Of a DNA stretch of 64,000 nt, positions 33,050-41,338 are shown piece after piece. A program made the position numbers and the translations under genes. The stretch is from Chitinophagaceae bacterium (GTDB lineage: Bacteria; Bacteroidota; Bacteroidia; Chitinophagales; Chitinophagaceae): the NCBI GenBank assembly GCA_016786885.1, contig JAEUVO010000031.1:84836-148835 (forward strand). Direction: 5' to 3'. The notes beneath the pieces are model-generated. The model searched no databases. It was not told the origin of the DNA and worked only from the letters and a program-made list of their open reading frames with translations. Each line of letters begins with the position of its first letter. The first letter of the stretch is position 1.

Positions 33050-33712
33050 TTACGATGCCATTTTATCTGTTATCAGCTTTATTAAACTTTCATCTGTAAA
33101 AGTTTTAATTACCATATCGGCTTTTGACAAATCCTGGTTACCAGAATTTGGATTGTAAAAACCTATGCAATACATACCCGCCGCTTTTGCCGCAGTAACT
33201 CCGTTTGTGCTGTCTTCTACTACAATACAGGTGTTGGGAATTACCTGGTAGTGCTCGGCTACGCTTACAAAAATATCCGGTTCCGGTTTCCCCCTGACTA
33301 CCTGTTCGCCACTAACTATCAAATCAAAATATTCATCTATCGCAAGCTTTGATAAAATTAAATTGATGTTTTTCCTGAGGCCCGAAGACGCAATAGCAAG
33401 TGTGAAACCGTTTTGTTTTAATAAACCAAATAAAGAAACGATTCCCGGCATTGGTGCTAAAAAAGCATTTGCCAACATCTGGTGCTTTAACTCTTTCTCC
33501 TGCATAATATAGGTTTCGGTTGATTCGGCGAGGCTGTTCTTTTCTTTAAGATAAGTCCAGAATTTTTTTGCAGATGCCCCAATCCATTTTTGATATTCCT
33601 GAACAGTTATTTTAATGCCTATTTTTTTGAACCATTCCATATTTAAGTCCATATATAATTTTTCGCTATCAAGGATAACGCCGTCCATATCAAAAATGAT
33701 TACTTTCTTCAT
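33050..33712 (-). CDS. HAD-superfamily phosphatase (beta-phosphoglucomutase-like)
   Basis: 220 aa, cytoplasmic. Motif I IIFDMDGVILDSE (residues 4-16, nucleophile Asp), helical cap (20-90), motif II LAIASSG (~105), Lys in GKPEPDIF (~140) and motif IV CIVVEDSTNGVTAAKAAG (~158) are all intact. It likely acts on a small sugar or nucleotide phosphate. Its stop/start overlaps the acetyltransferase upstream by 4 nt (33709-33712), so the two are co-translated. Cargo gene with no clear link to the mobile functions. Confidence 0.9.
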   Translation of the reverse strand: MKKVIIFDMDGVILDSEKLYMDLNMEWFKKIGIKITVQEYQKWIGASAKKFWTYLKEKNSLAESTETYIMQEKELKHQMLANAFLAPMPGIVSLFGLLKQNGFTLAIASSGLRKNINLILSKLAIDEYFDLIVSGEQVVRGKPEPDIFVSVAEHYQVIPNTCIVVEDSTNGVTAAKAAGMYCIGFYNPNSGNQDLSKADMVIKTFTDESLIKLITDKMAS

Positions 33713-34182
33713 TTACTAAGTTTTTGTAATGTTCTTTCGTCCAGGAAAAATCGTGTTTTGGGTTTTGCTGTGGCTCCAATTCTTTCATAAAATTTCATTG
33801 CCTTTTCATTGAAGGTTGGAGTCTGCCATTGTACCTGCCTGCAACCAAGCAGCAGAGATTGTTTTGCCATTTCCTTTATTAGTTGTTCTCCTATACCGAA
33901 ATTCCTGGCTTCTGGCCGCAGGTATAAACAATCCATGTGAATATAAAAATCTGCATCCCAGGTAGAGAATTCTTTCATATAGGTAATGTATCCGAGTATT
34001 TTTTGTTCTGATTCAACGAGTAAGCAGAATAACCGGGGGTTATCAGCAAACAGAAATGCGGTAAGTTTTTCCGCTTTCCCTTCCGAAGTATAAGCAGCCT
34101 TCTCAAACTCCGCATGTTCTGCACATAGTTTAATAATTTCAGGTAAATCCCCAATTGTGGCTTTCCGAATATTATAATCCAT
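33709..34182 (-). CDS. GNAT-family N-acetyltransferase
   Basis: 157 aa. It starts YNIRKATIGDLPEIIKLCAEH, has the central beta strands (LLVESEQKILGYITYM, YIHMDCLYLRPEAR) and the acetyl-CoA loop FGIGEQLIKEM (~100-110), then the final VQWQTPTFNEKAMKFYERIG. Diamine or amino-acid acetyltransferases look similar. The substrate is unknown. It is coupled to the HAD phosphatase downstream and starts 1 nt after the preceding gene's stop. Confidence 0.9.
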   Translation of the reverse strand: MDYNIRKATIGDLPEIIKLCAEHAEFEKAAYTSEGKAEKLTAFLFADNPRLFCLLVESEQKILGYITYMKEFSTWDADFYIHMDCLYLRPEARNFGIGEQLIKEMAKQSLLLGCRQVQWQTPTFNEKAMKFYERIGATAKPKTRFFLDERTLQKLSK

Positions 34183-34183
34183 C

Positions 34184-34657
34184 TTATGTATTGAAATGAG
34201 TGGTTAAGAATTCATCTAAATCCGCTTGTGTATCCTTTTCTGTAATATATTTTTCCCATTCCCTTGTTTCAAAATATACAATGGCAAATTCATTTATATA
34301 GTCAATCATACTTTTATCCGGGGAAGCAATAAACGTAACGTATGGCGATTTTTTTTCTGAAAAATATACTTCAAGTTGCGGCATATTGTTCTTGTCCCAC
34401 CAAACCAACCAGGAATAGATACCTGATGCCCAGTAGTGAAATATCAATACGGCAATTTTATGCGGCAACTGGGATTTTTCAGGAATTGCGTCAATCCATT
34501 TACTAATTTCAGATTTCTGGTTTTCAATAAACTCAAAGTCTTCTTTAGCCTTATTTGAAGACACACTATATAATTTTAGAAACCAGTTTTTGACAGAATA
34601 AATATCATGATAATGAATTATTCTTTTGTCTTCAAGTTGCTTTGATTTCATTCCCAT
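34184..34657 (-). CDS. Hypothetical protein
   Basis: 157 aa, no signal, rich in aromatic residues (SGIYSWLVWWDKNNMPQLEV). No family recognised. It is the first gene of a three-gene run with the acetyltransferase and HAD phosphatase. The 34658-34806 gap before it carries its promoter region but no clear TAnnTTTG. Confidence 0.55.
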   Translation of the reverse strand: MGMKSKQLEDKRIIHYHDIYSVKNWFLKLYSVSSNKAKEDFEFIENQKSEISKWIDAIPEKSQLPHKIAVLIFHYWASGIYSWLVWWDKNNMPQLEVYFSEKKSPYVTFIASPDKSMIDYINEFAIVYFETREWEKYITEKDTQADLDEFLTTHFNT

Positions 34658-34806
34658 TCAGTATGATATAACTATCGTCTTATAAACATTACATTTAAGA
34701 AGCTCAGTGCACTACTACAATACAACATAAAATCATCTTAGTTGTGCTCTCATATTACATGGCGCATGTTAAACTGGCGCCTGGCATTATTGGTGAGAAC
34801 ATCTAA

Positions 34807-35739
34807 TCAGTTTAATTTATAGTCGGTCAGCAACCGGGTTATCTGTCTTTCGCTTTTAAGCCCGCAAAGCCGGGCAATTTGTTTTCTTGTTATATCCGGG
34901 TTCTTTTGTAAATCCCGGATTCTTTCTTTTCTTAATAACGTAACATAGTCATTAATAGTAATCCCGGTTTCTTTCTTAAAAATCCGAGTAAGGTTGCGGC
35001 TGCTCATAAACGATATATCAGATAAAAAAGGCAGTGAGGCCTTTTTGTCCAGGTTTTCCTGTAACCAGTCCTGCACCTTATGAACACCGGTGTGCATGTG
35101 GTTTCTGAAACTCAGAAATATACTTTGCTGTTCCTGGCTGCCACTGCGCCGGTTGTAAATCACCAGTTCCCTGGAAATTTTATAAGAAAAGTATTCACCT
35201 CTTAATTTGCCAATTATATGTAAAGCAATGTCAATACCTGATGATGCACCTGCACTGGTATAAATTCCATTATCCTCAATAAACAATACATTTTCCACTA
35301 CGTTAGCCAATGGAAATTTCTCTTTAAGTGTTGTCGTTCTTTTCCAATGTGTAGTACAATTGCGGCCATCCAATAAACCAGTTTGTGCCAACAGAAATGC
35401 CCCATTACATACGGAGCATACATTAACGCCACTATTGTAGGATGAAGAAATCCAGGTTAATAAAGCCTTATCCGGCCTTAACTCTTTTGACAAAACATAT
35501 TTAATATCGGCACTTACAATAAAAATATAATCGCCGGGTTTCAGCTTCTGTGTTTTATAATGTTTTATCCGGCCAAGAGGAAGATTAGCGGATGTAATTA
35601 ATTTTTCTTCAAAGGAGCAATACTCCATTTCTAAATCAATACCATGCTCTTTGGCTTCAAAAAAAACCTGGGAAGCGCCTGCAAGGTCCAGTAAATTGGT
35701 ATGAGGCAGTATAAGGAAAGTAATTTTAGTAGATGGCAT
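34807..35739 (-). CDS. GlxA-type AraC-family regulator, likely master of the cargo regulon
   Basis: Start set at 35739 (MPSTKITFLILPHTNLLDLAG), which begins at the first strand of the DJ-1/PfpI-like domain; an earlier in-frame ATG adds 19 odd residues that would overlap the promoter. Residues 1-190 form the amidase-like sensor domain with the nucleophile-elbow-like VCSVCNGAFLLAQTG near 105. The last ~100 residues are an AraC HTH pair (LPFLSDISFMSSRNLTRIFK, then ITRKQIARLCGLKSERQITR). The ligand is unknown. A 21-bp direct repeat in its own promoter and at nine more promoters in the element suits an AraC-type protein, and all lie between here and 58.6 kb. Confidence 0.85.
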   Translation of the reverse strand: MPSTKITFLILPHTNLLDLAGASQVFFEAKEHGIDLEMEYCSFEEKLITSANLPLGRIKHYKTQKLKPGDYIFIVSADIKYVLSKELRPDKALLTWISSSYNSGVNVCSVCNGAFLLAQTGLLDGRNCTTHWKRTTTLKEKFPLANVVENVLFIEDNGIYTSAGASSGIDIALHIIGKLRGEYFSYKISRELVIYNRRSGSQEQQSIFLSFRNHMHTGVHKVQDWLQENLDKKASLPFLSDISFMSSRNLTRIFKKETGITINDYVTLLRKERIRDLQKNPDITRKQIARLCGLKSERQITRLLTDYKLN

Positions 35740-35791
35740 ATTATTTTTTTCAACAAGATACAAAGTTAGTTTGGGAGAAAAGGTAGTATTA

Positions 35792-35817
35792 GCCAATTAT
35801 AGGACATTTTAAGCCAA
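35792..35817 (-). promoter_or_regulatory. AraC-type operator a (own promoter of the regulator)
   Basis: GCCA at 35792 and 35813 (plus-strand writing), 21 bp apart. A perfect -7 element (TAACTTTG on the minus strand) is at 35761-35768, 31 nt away. The operator's near half takes the place of a -33 box, as at activator-dependent promoters. Confidence 0.7.
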
Positions 35818-35904
35818 TCGTTTTTAAACGACTTGTGTTACCATTTTGGCAGCAAAACCAGTGTATTTTACATCCACTCAAATCCCCCCCCGCAATTTTT
35901 TTAA

Positions 35905-36342
35905 TTAATTGCCAGCTACCTTTTCATATTGTTCTATTGTTTTGGCATCTACCGCTGCACAGCCCCATATTAATTTTAACGTATTACCTGCAATGTGATA
36001 ATATTTTTTTGGCGGTATGGTATCGGGCATGAAAATGATTCTTTTCTCAAACTCGCCGGGTGTGATAGTTGAACATGTTTCTGTTGCAGCAGAGCCATCT
36101 ATTAAAGTCAAATATTTTCCGCTTTTTTTTACAACTCCATTTTCGGAAAGTTCGTAATTGTCGTCAATAAATTTTAAAATGTTGCCGTTACCAGGTGGGA
36201 ATGTTTGTGTTGGGTTGAGACCAATTGTTCTGTACCTTAATTCCCAACCACCTGATACTTGGTTTTCAGGTTCATTTTCTGCGGTTTTAGAACAACTTGC
36301 AATTACGCAGACAATTATCGCAAGGCTAAGAATTTTTTTCAT
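35905..36342 (-). CDS. Lipocalin-like lipoprotein
   Basis: Start placed at 36342 because MKKILSLAIIVCVIASCSK is a standard lipoprotein signal; the ATG 16 codons earlier adds only noise. The mature part (~125 aa) fits the small lipocalin-like Bacteroidota lipoproteins that begin with a GGWELR strand and run through ILKFIDDNYELSENGVVKKS. It is related in style to the lipoprotein at 40127-40576. It would bind a small ligand in the envelope (inference). Operator b precedes it. Confidence 0.7.
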   Translation of the reverse strand: MKKILSLAIIVCVIASCSKTAENEPENQVSGGWELRYRTIGLNPTQTFPPGNGNILKFIDDNYELSENGVVKKSGKYLTLIDGSAATETCSTITPGEFEKRIIFMPDTIPPKKYYHIAGNTLKLIWGCAAVDAKTIEQYEKVAGN

Positions 36343-36395
36343 ATATGTTTTTTTTAATTGACCCAGATATTGCATTTTACGTTGCCCCACTTAAA

Positions 36396-36421
36396 GCCAG
36401 ATTTGAGACATATTAGGTCAA
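36396..36421 (-). promoter_or_regulatory. AraC-type operator b
   Basis: GCCA at 36396 and GTCA at 36417, 21 bp apart, 54 nt before the lipoprotein start at 36342. The -7 region is weak (CAGATATT at 36364). Confidence 0.5.
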
Positions 36422-36496
36422 TTTGAATGAGAGTTTCATATTATCCTTACTTTTCAAAGAAAACATCCTCTACTTATTACTAATAAATCCACATCC

Positions 36497-36528
36497 AAAA
36501 AAGAGGCTGGTTATTCAGCCTCTTTTTT
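36497..36528 (-). terminator. Terminator of the T9SS gene at 36.6-37.9 kb
   Basis: A 13-bp perfect stem, AAAAAAGAGGCTG with CAGCCTCTTTTTT, with a 6-nt loop. Confidence 0.9.
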
Positions 36529-36571
36529 ATACAGCATCCTTTAACCTTAAGCAATCCAAATTAGAAAATTC

Positions 36572-37930
36572 TTATTGTTTTATTATTTTACTCATAATAT
36601 TATCTCCATCAGCTGTTATTACTTCAAGCATATAAATGCCACTACTAATCCGGGTAATATTATCATCCGTTAGAGTAATGGCGTTGCTGCCTTTTGAAAC
36701 ATTGATATTTTTGGTGTAAACAATCCGGCCGCCAGTACTGAGTAACTTTATTTTAATGATTTGACTATTATTTACGGAGAGATTAAACTGAATTGAATTT
36801 GCAAACGGATTTATCAACCTGTCAATAACCAAATCTTTATTAACACCTTTTGCTTTTACTCTAACAATACCGGAATACGAAAATTTACCATCAATGTCAA
36901 CTGATTTGAGGCGGTAATAAAAATTTTGTGCGCCTGGGGCAAATGCCACAGGGTCATTATGTGTATAGTCATATATATTCTTATGAATACCTGTGCTGGT
37001 TTGCGAAACAATTGTAACTATAGAATTAAATTCCCGACCATCCACTGAACGCTGAATTTCATAATGGCCGAGATTTAATTCATCTGCGGTTTTCCAGTTT
37101 ATTTCCACTTCGTTGTTGTTAACCGAAGCAGAAAAACTAATAAGTTTTACAGGCAATGTACTTCCCAAATAGCTACAGTTTGTTGGTAGCGTAAATGATG
37201 GTATAGCTCCAGATGCAGCAAATTCTGTTTGCCAGTTTGTTTGATTATTCACGGCTGCCCTTGTTAATGCAACTGTGGTAACATTTGGGCCGCAAGTAAA
37301 CCGACCGTTGTTTCGTTCAGAAGTTGAAACATTTTGTGTGCCTACCCAAATTGCATTTGTACCTGTAGTTAAGCCTGTGGGCAATGAAGAAGCATTTGTG
37401 GTATTTGCAGTGCCATCCCATGCGGCGGCTGTAGTATTGGTGGGGTCGCCAACGGCAATGACATACACATTCATGTGAATGGCACTAATGAAAGTTGGTG
37501 CAGCAGTTGTACCCTGGTAGGCCAATACCTGGTCACCATTAACAGACAAACTTAAAGCTGTGCCGGTAACAGTGCCTGCCGAACCTCCGCCAGCTAAAGT
37601 AGCGGTAGTACCTACGATATGAATTTCTTTACCTGCTACCAAAGCAGCATTGCTTGTCCATGTAACTGTTTGCTCTCCGGTACGAAAAACATTTGTACTG
37701 AGCCAGCCATTATCTGTAAAATTAATAACCGTGCCTGCGGTAATATTTTTTAGCAGCACAAAAGAAAATTCGTCAAAGGTTGGTGCGTTGTGACTTGCTA
37801 CATAGCCAGTAAATGCAATATCGCCAGCTACCAGTGTTGTTTGGGCAGTTACTTTGTATGAGGAAAAGGCGAGTATCACTGTTGCCAAAAAAAAATCTTT
37901 GATTATGGAAAAAGCTTTGGACACTACCAT
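36572..37930 (-). CDS. Secreted T9SS type A protein with lamin-tail-like domain
   Basis: 452 aa. Signal peptide 1-29 (YKVTAQ-TTL). Residues 30-250 carry the LVAGDIAFTGY...FDEFSFVLLKNITAGTVINF pattern seen in many Bacteroidota secreted proteins with a lamin-tail-like beta domain. Then a fibronectin-like part (EINWKTADELNLGHYEIQRS, FYYRLKSVDIDGKFSYSGIV) and a type A T9SS tail (LLSTGGRIVYTK, IYMLEVIT, final SKIIKQ). It depends on the host's T9SS, although it is encoded on a mobile element. Operator c precedes it, a strong terminator follows. Confidence 0.85.
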   Translation of the reverse strand: MVVSKAFSIIKDFFLATVILAFSSYKVTAQTTLVAGDIAFTGYVASHNAPTFDEFSFVLLKNITAGTVINFTDNGWLSTNVFRTGEQTVTWTSNAALVAGKEIHIVGTTATLAGGGSAGTVTGTALSLSVNGDQVLAYQGTTAAPTFISAIHMNVYVIAVGDPTNTTAAAWDGTANTTNASSLPTGLTTGTNAIWVGTQNVSTSERNNGRFTCGPNVTTVALTRAAVNNQTNWQTEFAASGAIPSFTLPTNCSYLGSTLPVKLISFSASVNNNEVEINWKTADELNLGHYEIQRSVDGREFNSIVTIVSQTSTGIHKNIYDYTHNDPVAFAPGAQNFYYRLKSVDIDGKFSYSGIVRVKAKGVNKDLVIDRLINPFANSIQFNLSVNNSQIIKIKLLSTGGRIVYTKNINVSKGSNAITLTDDNITRISSGIYMLEVITADGDNIMSKIIKQ

Positions 37931-37996
37931 TTTATAATATTTAAGTGGGAAGTAAATCTCTATTGTAAAGTTGCTTTAAAAGAACAGGCGCAAAAG

Positions 37997-38022
37997 GCCA
38001 ATTATAGGACACTTTGCGCCAT
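37997..38022 (-). promoter_or_regulatory. AraC-type operator c
   Basis: GCCA at 37997 and 38018, 21 bp apart. The 15 bases from the first half-site (GCCAATTATAGGACA) equal those of operator a. A -7-like CAACTTTA on the minus strand lies at 37966-37973, 31 nt away. Confidence 0.65.
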
Positions 38023-38040
38023 GTGTTTTGTACATCCAAC

Positions 38041-39825
38041 TCACTTCTTTCTACTTTCAATCCACTCATTAATTTTATCTTCCACTATTTTTATTGGTAC
38101 TGCTCCTGTTTCTAAAATCAACTGATGAAATTCTGCGATGTTGAATTTTGTACCCAATTCTTTTTCTGCTTTGTTTCGCAATTCAAGAATTTTTAACTGC
38201 CCGATTTTATATGCCAATGCCTGCCCCGGCCAAACCATATACCTCTCTACTTCAGATGTAATTACCTTTTCTGATTGTGGTTCATGGTCTAAAGAATATT
38301 TTATCGCTTGTTCCCTCGTCCATCCTTTTGTGTGCAGCCCTACATCTATCACTAACCGTAATGCCCGGTGCATTTCTAATACCAGTTTGCCGAAATATTG
38401 ATAAGGGTCTTTATAAAGTCCCAATTCTTTGCCGAGTGATTCGGCATATAAAGCCCAGCCTTCCACATAAGCCAAGTAATTAGTAAGCATCAACCTGATT
38501 TGCGGCATTGTAGTGTCTTCGTTTTGAAATGCGCCCTGATAATGGTGGCCGGGCACTGCTTCATGCAGAAATAATGCTTCATCTGTATGCACATTGTATT
38601 TAGTTGCATCCGGAATGGGAACATAAAAAATACCCGGCCGTTTTCCATCGGGTGAACCAATATTATAATAAGCCGAACCGGCTGTGCTTTCTAAAAATGC
38701 AGGCACCCTTTTTATTTCCAATTTTGATTTGGGAATGGTTTTAAAAAGGTTTGCCAAAAATGGTTTCATCCGATGATGGATGGAATCAAAGTTTGCCAAC
38801 ACCTGTTCTGGTTTACTAAAAGGCATTAATTCATTTTTCTTTTTAACTTCTGCAAAAAATTCTTTCAATGTGCCTTTAAACCCAACCTGTTGTTTAACGG
38901 CTTCCATTTCGTTTGTAATCCTGTCCACTTCTTTAATGCCCATATCATAAATATCATCAGCCTTCATATCCGTTGTTGTATAAAACTTTACCATATACTG
39001 GTAATACTCTTTGCCAAGCGGAGTAGCTGAGATACCTGCGGTGGACCTGCCTGCAGGCAGGTATTCTGTTTGCAAAAAGATTTTCATTTTATTGTACACC
39101 GGCATCAGTTTTTCAGCAATTGTTTTCTTATACGCCTCCGCTATTCTTTTTTTATCTGCTTGCGGAAAATCTTTGGGCATATTTTTAACGGGTGTATAAA
39201 AGAAATGTTCTTCCGGTTTGCCGTGGTCAAATTCTTCAAATTGCGGAATCATTTTTTCAATAAGTATTTTGGGTAATACATAGCCTTCTTTCATTCCTGT
39301 CCGCATATTTATTAGGGCAGTGTCCAGCCAGACGAGGTAACCTTCCAATCTTTTTAACCAGTTATCATAATCGGTTACTGTAACGAGAGGTTGATAGCCA
39401 CTTCCATCGGCCAGTTGCGGTATGAGCAGGTGAGTGGATACATACTGATTTAACGGCATGAGGTAATCTTTATACTGCAACCCCTCAAGGCTTATATCAC
39501 AATCCCAAACAAGTATATCATAATTTACCTGGTCTTTTCCTGAAAGCGTCTTTCTGCTGTATGACTCCAGTATTTTTTTGTAGCGAGTGTAAAATTCTTT
39601 TCTTTCATTAATCACCTGTTGCGACAAGTCGTTTGGCCATGAATCATTATACCTGTAATCACTGATAGCTGTTGCATCTAAGGGGTAAAGTTTTGCCCTG
39701 TCTTCGTAATATTGTTTACATAAAGAATCAATAGTAAGGGTATTGCCTGTTGTGGCTTTTTGCTTACATGAGGAAGAAAATAAAGCCAAAGAACATACGG
39801 CAAGTAAAACAGTAAAGTATTTCAT
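38041..39825 (-). CDS. DUF885-family peptidase, lipoprotein
   Basis: 594 aa. Lipoprotein signal (LFSSSCKQK). The family motif LHEAVPGHHYQG is at residue ~420, an HExxxGH zinc-site variant, and the downstream helix YVEGWALYAESLG supplies further ligands. DUF885 proteins resemble M3/M32-type peptidases. The region EYLPAGRSTAG (~255) holds a palindromic CCTGCCTGCAGGCAGG at 39047-39062, which looks like a small in-frame repeat insertion. It is controlled by operator d. Confidence 0.88.
   Translation of the reverse strand: MKYFTVLLAVCSLALFSSSCKQKATTGNTLTIDSLCKQYYEDRAKLYPLDATAISDYRYNDSWPNDLSQQVINERKEFYTRYKKILESYSRKTLSGKDQVNYDILVWDCDISLEGLQYKDYLMPLNQYVSTHLLIPQLADGSGYQPLVTVTDYDNWLKRLEGYLVWLDTALINMRTGMKEGYVLPKILIEKMIPQFEEFDHGKPEEHFFYTPVKNMPKDFPQADKKRIAEAYKKTIAEKLMPVYNKMKIFLQTEYLPAGRSTAGISATPLGKEYYQYMVKFYTTTDMKADDIYDMGIKEVDRITNEMEAVKQQVGFKGTLKEFFAEVKKKNELMPFSKPEQVLANFDSIHHRMKPFLANLFKTIPKSKLEIKRVPAFLESTAGSAYYNIGSPDGKRPGIFYVPIPDATKYNVHTDEALFLHEAVPGHHYQGAFQNEDTTMPQIRLMLTNYLAYVEGWALYAESLGKELGLYKDPYQYFGKLVLEMHRALRLVIDVGLHTKGWTREQAIKYSLDHEPQSEKVITSEVERYMVWPGQALAYKIGQLKILELRNKAEKELGTKFNIAEFHQLILETGAVPIKIVEDKINEWIESRKK
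39047..39062. repeat. GC-rich palindrome inside the DUF885 gene
   Basis: CCTGCCTGCAGGCAGG is perfectly palindromic and close to the one at 13848-13867. It keeps the reading frame. Confidence 0.55.
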
Positions 39826-39899
39826 ACAAATTACATTTTGTGAATAGTTGATACTTAATTACCAATGTTAAATGTAATGTGAACCTGGATGTTTTGGCG

Positions 39900-39925
39900 G
39901 ACAAGAAAGAGACGTATTAAGCCAC
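39900..39925 (-). promoter_or_regulatory. AraC-type operator d
   Basis: GACA at 39900 and GCCA at 39921, 21 bp apart. A -7-like TACATTTA (minus strand) is at 39869-39876, 31 nt away. It is part of a 55-nt block copied at 42683-42737. The rest of the 39826-40126 gap holds no gene. Confidence 0.7.
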
Positions 39926-39954
39926 ATCGTAATCACCAAAGAAGATGTGGTTTA
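39900..39954. repeat. Promoter block shared with 42683-42737
   Basis: 53 of 55 bases are equal. Beyond the operator it contains a hairpin, CCACATC with GATGTGG (39922-39950), on the upstream side of the promoter. Confidence 0.8.
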
Positions 39955-40126
39955 TTTTTGTGTGCTTTATTTTTTGCAGAGTATTAGTGGTGCTTAAATT
40001 ATGAGCCCTGAGTAAGCAACTATAAATTGCCCATTACAAGTAAGCAGGATTTATCTTGATTACTAACTATAATAATAACCTAAAGCATAAGAAATTTTAC
40101 CGGGATTTATTTCGCCTAGGCTGCTG

Positions 40127-40576
40127 TTAATGTTTAAAAGTACTTCTCTCAGAAATAAAGCCAGGAGTATTATCAATAATACTTATAATAAGGATTGTGT
40201 CGCTTAATTGTTCAATCGTCCATTCCCTTGTACCCGTTGTAGTAATTTTAAATTTTGCTTCATTATCGGTAAACGCCCAAGCACCCGTTTCAATTATTTG
40301 AGAACCCGGCGAACATGCAATCGGGCCTGCATTGTGTTCGTAAGCTCCGTCGGTCTTGAATATTATCAAATCATCTTTGGAACAGGCAGACCACCCGGGG
40401 AATTCATCTATCCAAGCAGAAGATACTGTTTTCGTTTCATACTTAACATATTTCCAGCTTGCCTGGGTTAGGAATTCTTTTTTCGCTTTTGTTGGAATAC
40501 CATTTTCCGGTTTAGTGCAATTTGCAAAGATTACGGCTGCCAGTATGCAAATGGAAAATATTTTTATTAGTTTCAT
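40127..40576 (-). CDS. Small lipocalin-like lipoprotein
   Basis: 149 aa with lipoprotein signal (AAVIFANCTKP). The mature part begins with a KKEFLTQASWKYVKYETK strand, then LIIFKTDGAYEHNAGP and GAWAFTDNEAKFKIT, the alternation of a small beta-barrel (lipocalin-like) lipoprotein common in Bacteroidota. Same style as the protein at 35905-36342. It starts 12 nt after the preceding gene ends, so both share operator e. Ligand unknown. Confidence 0.7.
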   Translation of the reverse strand: MKLIKIFSICILAAVIFANCTKPENGIPTKAKKEFLTQASWKYVKYETKTVSSAWIDEFPGWSACSKDDLIIFKTDGAYEHNAGPIACSPGSQIIETGAWAFTDNEAKFKITTTGTREWTIEQLSDTILIISIIDNTPGFISERSTFKH

Positions 40577-40588
40577 TCTCTGAGAAAT

Positions 40589-41032
40589 TTATTTATTACT
40601 GTATTTACAGCCATTAATAAGCACAAATTCATTTGCCGCTTCATTGTTAATACGGCCTTCTTTGAAAAAATTATGTTTAACAATAAAAGAAGCCATTTTT
40701 TCTAATTTGAAACTCATGTTTGCGGTCTCCGCTTTTTGGCCTGAACCCAGAAATATAAACTCCAGGTAGTATACATAGCCTTGTGGATTACCAGAACTAC
40801 GGCGTTGCCAATCCTGCAATTTTCGGGCAACAATCACAATTTCTTTTTTTCCACTTGTGTCAAACAATTCAACCTGGCAGACTGTGTTAAAGCCGCAACC
40901 TTCTTTTTTTATAGCGGCGTATTCTCTTGTATCTAACAATATCTTACCTTCTTTTACTTCTACTTTTTGTGCAACGCTGGGTAGTTGTATCATAAACCAA
41001 TAAATACCCAAACAGCATACTATTTTTTTCAT
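40589..41032 (-). CDS. Small exported protein, unknown
   Basis: 147 aa with signal peptide (1-21, LPSVAQ-KVE). The mature part reads ILLDTREYAAIKKEGC and VELFDTSGKKEIVIVARKL, a likely beta sandwich with conserved-looking Cys residues. No family named. It is the first gene of a two-gene operon under operator e. Confidence 0.65.
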   Translation of the reverse strand: MKKIVCCLGIYWFMIQLPSVAQKVEVKEGKILLDTREYAAIKKEGCGFNTVCQVELFDTSGKKEIVIVARKLQDWQRRSSGNPQGYVYYLEFIFLGSGQKAETANMSFKLEKMASFIVKHNFFKEGRINNEAANEFVLINGCKYSNK

Positions 41033-41096
41033 AATAAAGCCCTTGTTCTGAAAATAAAAATAGGAAATATGAGTGCATTAGAGGTTTTATACCAGA

Positions 41097-41122
41097 GCCA
41101 GTTTTGCGCCTTTTTGAGCCAA
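41097..41122 (-). promoter_or_regulatory. AraC-type operator e
   Basis: GCCA at 41097 and 41118, 21 bp apart, 65 nt before the start at 41032. The -7 position shows only a weak match (GAAATATG near 41064 on the plus strand). Confidence 0.55.
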
Positions 41123-41290
41123 TTTTTGTTTTATTTTTACATTGAAAAGAATAATTATTACAACGCTTGGTGTATAACATGTCCTGAATATGAATAGTAG
41201 AAACAACCGGTAGCTTACCAGGTTTGTTATGTATAGCCTTTATGCGGCTTGGATAAGAAAAATCATTTTGTATAGTTTATTCTTTATCAC

Positions 41291-41316
41291 ACCGAGTCCC
41301 CGTTGGAAGACTCGGT
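41291..41316 (-). terminator. Hairpin after the TlpA/DUF3738 gene
   Basis: ACCGAGTC (41291-41298) pairs perfectly with GACTCGGT (41309-41316), 23 nt past the stop. There is no strong T tract on the minus strand, so it may be weak or act as an mRNA 3' end. The rest of the 41033-41338 gap holds operator e only. Confidence 0.4.
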
Positions 41317-41338
41317 TGGGGAAAAAACTATTAACTTG

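Noticed and set aside
39922..39950. Hairpin as a simple terminator of the 40-41 kb operon
   Set aside because: It sits about 180 nt past that operon's end, inside a copied promoter block, and its T tract is on the plus strand where no gene ends.
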